Part shown: in pieces, positions 58,986-64,000 of the stretch
How the letters are laid out: the number at the start of each line of letters is the position of its first letter
How positions within the stretch are numbered: position 1 is the stretch's first letter
Source of the DNA: Petunia secreta
Taxonomy: Eukaryota > Streptophyta > Magnoliopsida > Solanales > Solanaceae
Direction: 5' to 3'
Assembly (NCBI GenBank): GCA_029990175.1
Contig: JARKIP010000023.1
Span: 20,603,501-20,667,500, forward strand
Length of the DNA: 64,000 bases
Translations under genes and position numbers: made by a program
The notes under the pieces: generated by a model
What the model was told of the DNA's origin: nothing
Seen by the model: only the letters and a program-made list of their open reading frames with translations
Database searches by the model: none

Positions 58986-59459
58986 AAAGCACAATCACTT
59001 AATTTAACTCTATTGCATAAAGTCATTAAACTATTTTATGTAATGAAAAAGTGTCAAACATAAAAATCAATCAAAGCCACTGAATAATTCCAACGACAAG
59101 TGAGGATTGCTCGGATGGAAAGCATTCTCTATCTATATTCAATTGATTGTAGGTTCGAATCGCCTATTTAGAAACAAAAAGTGGAAGAATCACTATTTAT
59201 TCCAAAAGAGTGGAAGAGATATGATTAAAAAAGAAAAAAGCCACTGAACTATTTTTGTAACAAAAAAAATCACTCCACTTTGCCTAAGTAATTATAGTAA
59301 ACAAATGAGATAGGATAAGTAGTAGTTTTATTTTTATGATGCTCGAGCAAAGGTGAGTTACTGTTTTGTTGTATATAAAATAAAATTTGAGTGACTTTGT
59401 TGTCCCGTACTAAAAATAGTTTTAATGACCTTAGATATACTCACGTAAAGTTGTGCTTT
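58986..59459. mobile_element. MITE with long inverted repeats, carrying a SINE
   Basis: The left AAAGCACAATCACTTAA and the right TCACGTAAAGTTGTGCTTT are inverted, and pairing continues inward (AAGTCATTAAACTATTTT against AAATAGTTTTAATGACCTT). Without the SINE the element is about 310 bp. The exact target duplication is unresolved. Confidence 0.75.
59085..59236 (+). mobile_element. SINE, 152 bp, with 12-bp target duplication
   Basis: It is flanked by identical 12-mers AAAGCCACTGAA (59073-59084 and 59237-59248) that also restore the MITE sequence when one copy is removed. It contains RNA polymerase III boxes: A box TTGCTCGGATGG (59107-59118) and B box GGTTCGAATCG (59152-59162), about 45 bases apart as in a tRNA. 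It ends in an A-rich tail (ATTAAAAAAGAAA). This is a tRNA-derived SINE in plus orientation. Confidence 0.88.
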
Positions 59460-59485
59460 TTTTCTTTACCAAAAATAATTTAAGA

Positions 59486-59910
59486 GCCTGTTTGGCCAAA
59501 GTTCTGGGTAGTCAGAAGTGCTTTTTTTTCTTTCAAAAAGTGCTTATTTTAAAATTTTGGGATGTTTGGCCAAGTTTCTAGGGAAAAATAAGTGTTTTTG
59601 AGTGATATTTTTCTACTGTAGAGAAGAAGCTGAAAAAAGTAGCTTCTTGAAAAAATAAGTGTTTTTGATTATTTGGGACAAGAATACCTGATTCAAACTT
59701 TCATATTTAATCAAATTGATATTATTATATATACATTTTCGTAATTTGGTAATTTTTTCAAATATTTGTCAAACACAAATTAATAACAAAAGCATTCTTC
59801 TAAAACTTAGCCAAACACAAACTGTTTATCTCGCAGAACACTTTTTTGAAAAGTATTTTTGATAAAAAAACACTTATCAAAATAAGCTGAGCAAAAAAGT
59901 TATATTGATC
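59486..59910. mobile_element. MITE of the GCCTGTTTGGCCA type, right end truncated
   Basis: The left end AGCCTGTTTGGCCAAAG is clear, with AGAAGTGCTTTTTTT following. Inverted partner sequence (AGCCAAACACAAACTG, AACACTTTTTTGAAAAGT) occurs to about 59890, but the mirror of the terminal GTTTGGCC is missing, so the right end seems lost. Confidence 0.55.
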
Positions 59911-60586
59911 ATCCATAAAATTATCCATTTTAAAGTGTATCAATCAATATGAACCCTCTCCATATATCTCGCTAGTTGTTCAATGTCAAGAAGAATTCTA
60001 AAGGGATACGAAAGTTAGTCTATGATGAAAAGGGCAGCTGAATGAAAACAATAAGTCGAGAAATGACAGCAAGCTTGTTTCCAGACTGGAGTAAAAACAA
60101 AGAAAGTGAAAGAAAGTGACGCCTGCATAATAGGTAATGACGCACCAAAAAATAAAAATTCTTTCTGGAGGGATCACTTGTTCCTCTAGCTTCATTTTGA
60201 CAAGGAAATATGGGGGCAAAATGACTCCTATTAAACAACAAACAGAACAAACAACAATCTATGATAACATTGGCCAGTGGCTTAGCTACATGGACAAAAG
60301 TGGTCACTTGAACACTTTTAATTGAAAAATTACACCATGTATGCAGGTTGAATACTACTTTTAACATATATATTGTGAACATATGAAGGGAAATGAGCCC
60401 ATCGAGCAGCTTTCTCATACAATGAGGAAAGAATATTTGGGTAGGAATATGTTCATCATCCTTTCTTTGTCTAAACATGCAAAGGCTCTTGTCCTGTCTG
60501 GACCAAAGGTTCTACTACTACTGTTAAGTTTCAGGAGATGAAATGATACAATAATATATATAAAGAAAAAGTTTTATAATTAATAT
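59911..60586. other. non-coding stretch
   Basis: A 152-codon minus-strand frame (60020-60478) shows no family motif and is judged chance. Confidence 0.4.
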
Positions 60587-60930
60587 ACACCGTAGACATT
60601 TTTTTTTATAATATTGGGTAATTTAAAGCATATTATAAGTAAAATTTTAAGTATTCTCACATGTTTAATATTCTCACCCTATTACTCATTTTAAATAGCT
60701 AATCTAACTTAGAGAATTGATCAATATCGAGTCACGATTGAAGAATTGACAGTTAAGAATCAGAATACTAGCATATATCTTCGACAATAAAGGAATACAC
60801 CGACTTGGACAAATCATTGATATAATGAAAGTTTAAATATTAGTAAAAATAAGTAAGAAATACTTAAAAATTTACTTGTAATATACTTTAAATCATGATA
60901 GTATAAAAAAAATTTATATCGTCAGTGCCT
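60587..60930. mobile_element. MITE with ~80-bp terminal inverted repeats
   Basis: The left CACCGTAGACATTTTTTTTT and the right ATTTATATCGTCAGTGCC are inverted. Pairing continues through ATTTAAAGCATATTATAAGT on the left against ACTTGTAATATACTTTAAAT on the right and AAAATTTTAAGTATT against AATACTTAAAAATTT. The target duplication was not resolved. Confidence 0.7.
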
Positions 60931-63070
60931 ATTAGCTAAACTCTAAAAAGAAGATCGGAAAAAAAAAAAGAGGAAACAATTGGGAATAAGAAGTTGCACT
61001 AAAGTAGAGATGTCTGCGTGCCTAGAAGCTAGAGAGTTCGAAAAAATTAATCTATAATCAATTGACTATATGAAGAAGGTAAGATAATGACAATTAATGT
61101 TGTATTTCTCGTGGTCAAATTTTTCAAGCCTTGAAAATGATACAGACATCTCTCCTTGAGCAAAACCATGTGAGAAACACATGGACTCTCCCTATATTTA
61201 CAAACACTCTTCCATGTCAACATTTTCTTTAATGCAAAAACTCCCATAGCCCCATGTGGGGATTTTCATCATTGTATTACTATGTATCATACCCACCAAT
61301 CCTATTTCGATTTCATGGGTAAATAGCCTTTTTTCTAATTTGTGGTTTAATTTGTACGTATAGTATAAATACATCATGCTGGCTCTTTCCGAGATGTCTA
61401 TATATAATTAGCTCTATTCAAACTTCTTTTTCACGGAGTCTCACTTGTCAAGCTATTTGCGCCATATCTTTTTGCATATAATCCAACAATCAATTCTCAG
61501 TTAAAATCTACTTGGGAGAGGAGAACAGCTGGAAAGGGCTGCTAATATTTCGTAGGCTAATAAGCGAAATGAATCTACTCGAAGGGAGCTGACTCACATA
61601 TGATTAGCTAATTGGTGAGACAGTAATTTCTACGACGATGACTAGCAGTTGATTCAAGAGTATTCTCATGTACATAGAGAAAGAATGAATTGGTAGCAGA
61701 CTAGCAGTAATAATACTACATCACATTGTACAATTACAGAGGTTTAATTCTCACTAATTAACTGTTTTCCTTCCCTTTTTGCTGATAATGTACACTAACT
61801 ATGAACTAGAGAAATATCATAAAAAATGGTGGTTAACGAACCTAACAATTGCCACAAAGACAAAAAAACATTTATTTAAGTACAACTTTATACCGCTTTT
61901 TAAGTTAGCTAGTTAGTGAGACTACAGAAGACAAAAAATATTTAAATTTTGAGGGAAGATGTATGTTAAAGATTCCTCCTAAGATTTTGTGGTGACATTT
62001 CAATCTATAAATTACAAAAAGACTTGGTATGTTAGTACTAGAAATAAAAAAAATTGATTCATCCATCATCTGATGTTTAGCTCTTGTCACTATCATCAAT
62101 GGGCATATAAACATTAGGAGTATATAGTTGTGTTTTTATTTTATTTTTTTGGATTTTAATGAGATTTGATTCTTCAGTAGCAACACAACCCAATCATTGC
62201 AGGATTTGCATGCCGCCCAAAGGCAGATATAGATGAAATTTAATGAGTGAAACTTTTTATCTTCGGGTTGCTTTGTAAGTACACACATAACGCTCATTTA
62301 GAATTCACTGACTATAAAAGATAAACTTGGTGTTCGTCGTGGTGTGGACTGTCAGATAAACACACACACTAATATCTGTTATATATGTACTTTTATGTAA
62401 CAAAATCAAGCAGCAGTATGAGTAACTGTACGTTCTATATATTTATTTCTTCTGTCTCTGCAATTATCCAATAAATGATGAATTAACGTTATAATGTCAT
62501 AGGAGAATCGACATTCATGATTTGGACAAATTCAGAAGATCATGCATGTGCCGAGAGGATTTAAGTTTGGATTAGTGAATTGTATACGTAATCGAAAAGA
62601 TCTTGAATCATGGGTTTGTTAGTATTTTGTCCTGAATTTCTAACCTATTAGAACTCAGAATTCTAATAATAGACAACTATAAATAAAAGATCTTCTTCTT
62701 ACAACAACTACACACCAAAACTCCACAATGTAGTCTTTAGAAAAATTATGTTTTAGGGGAGACTTATCTCCTAAATATGTAGCCCAATTGGGCAAATCAC
62801 AATAAATAACTATCTTTTAAACCATGTTTTATGTTTGATTTATTATCATATATATTTAATGTGTTAACTTCCGCATGAATCATGTTATTTCGATCCCAAC
62901 GGTGCTTAGGAGCAAGAAACTTTGAATTATGCCCATGAATCTATAGACTTTGTGATATCACTGTTCCACTTCATTAGTCAAATTTTAGGTACATATGCTG
63001 AAATTGACAAATTGTATCCCTTGCGGGCCCCGAAATGGAGGAAGGGATGAGCTCTTTAACCTTACAGTAA
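60931..63070. other. AT-rich non-coding stretch
   Basis: No gene supported. Short frames (61047-61247 and 61905-62114 on minus) lack any recognisable motif. Confidence 0.4.
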
Positions 63071-63352
63071 GCGGCCGTTTGGCCATAGATTTGAAAAAAG
63101 AGTTTTTGAAGTAGAGTTGAAAATGGAATTTGAAAGTTGAAGTTATGTTTGGACATACATTTCACTTGAAAAAAAGGTAGAGTTTTGTGAGAGGAGAAAA
63201 ACTTTATTTGAAAAAATATGAAAAATTGCTCTAAACCACTTTTTGATTTTTCAAAAATTATTTTTCAAAAAAAATTGAAAAGTCACAAGATTTTATGGAC
63301 AAACATGCTTAAACTTTTTGAAAAAAAAAAAAAATTCTGGACAAACGGGTCC
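63071..63352. mobile_element. Tourist-like (PIF/Harbinger) MITE, 282 bp
   Basis: The left end GCGGCCGTTTGGCCA and the right end TGGACAAACGGGTCC are imperfect inverted repeats (11 of 15). They are bounded by TAA on both sides (63068-63070 and 63353-63355). Inner AAAA-rich sequence is also largely self-complementary. Confidence 0.82.
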
Positions 63353-64000
63353 TAAATATATCAAAAATAAAAGCAACAAAACTAAAAAGAATAGAAGTCT
63401 TGCGCAGCAGTCCAAACTCCAAATAACCGCCAGAACATTTTGGTGATGATCTTGGCCTAAATCTACAGTATATGCGTTACAGTGTTAGCATTAAACCTGT
63501 GCATCTCAAAAGAACGTCCTTTTTTCCTCTCCGTATCTCAAAACTACGTTAAACAGGTAAAAAGATAGTAAGAGCATGCCAAATTTTTGTTTTCACCTAA
63601 TAAACAAAGATGTGGGAAAAAAATTGGAGAGGAGTTACCGCTTATATACCATGAGACACGAGTATTTTAACGTATTGCACAATTGATAGAATTACGACAT
63701 TTTGCCGGGACTTTTTGTTAAATGACCCATTTAAGTTTTGAATAGAATTAAAAAGTTCACAAGTTTTTTTCTTGGTGAAATGGCCTACTTTTTTTAATTA
63801 GATAAGAAGTCTATAATTTAATTGTGATTTAAGATTTAATTAACTATTAAAGATTAGTTTAAATCTTTAAAATTTACAAAGAGGCCCAAAACACAAATGT
63901 TAAAAAATCTAAAAATTTAAAATAAAAAAATAAAAATAGCTTCTTCCAACGTTGCTCCGGCTTCTAGCTCTTGTGCTTCTTCAAGTCTTCTCCATCTTCT
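63353..64000. other. AT-rich non-coding end of window
   Basis: No gene or repeat terminus recognised. Confidence 0.4.

Noticed and set aside
60020..60478. 152-codon minus-strand frame
   Set aside because: No recognisable domain or motif and the composition resembles AT-rich non-coding DNA.
1..64000. CRISPR arrays, operons, ribosomal RNA or bacterial features
   Set aside because: None seen; the repeats present are transposon ends, LTRs and microsatellites of a plant genome.

Overview
This window is plant nuclear DNA. It is AT-rich, carries plant-type LTR retrotransposons, CACTA and hAT DNA transposons, MITEs and a SINE, and has a single intact host-type gene, a SAUR (auxin-responsive) protein on the minus strand at 20998-21378. 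The styles of the copia, Tat-type gypsy and MITE families resemble those of Solanaceae; this is recognition from memory, not a database result. No bacterial features were seen.

Layout, left to right. 1-3227: right-hand part of a decayed hAT transposon (transposase on minus, right terminus at 3227, left end outside the window). 3228-7230: wreck of a Tat-type gypsy element, with an accessory gene on plus and gag/protease on minus. 7887-17281: full-length copia element of Sirevirus type with ~950-bp LTRs, Met-tRNA-type primer site, gag, pol, a third gene and repeated polypurine tracts. 18866-19776: hAT MITE with a perfect 8-bp target duplication. 20998-21378: SAUR gene. 22059-23122: possible Mutator-type element with a G-quadruplex motif. 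23695-29666: second copia element (TSD ATTTA) whose 3' LTR holds a 423-bp foreign insert that looks like the end of a host gene. 30147-30335: gypsy fragment. 30431-38084: complete but decayed CACTA (En/Spm) transposon with a TNP2-type transposase and a TNPA-type second gene (TSD TCC). 40116-56769: large Tat-lineage gypsy element on minus, whose opposite-strand accessory gene was interrupted by a 5.4-kb non-autonomous LTR element on plus (41561-46932). 56770-64000: non-coding DNA with several MITEs, one containing a SINE with a 12-bp target duplication.

Almost every transposon gene has stops, frameshifts or deletions, so none of the large elements is likely to make its proteins now. Relative ages can be read from the nesting: the 41561 element is younger than the Tat element around it, the SINE younger than its MITE, and the Stowaway MITE younger than the sequence around it.

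The most unusual thing is the two-strand layout of the Tat elements. gag-pol runs on minus, while a separate plus-strand unit with its own TATA-like box, intron-like breaks, a run of 19 glutamates and a nuclear-localisation-like basic patch starts next to the 3' LTR. A second, strongly diverged copy at 3228-7230 keeps the same layout.
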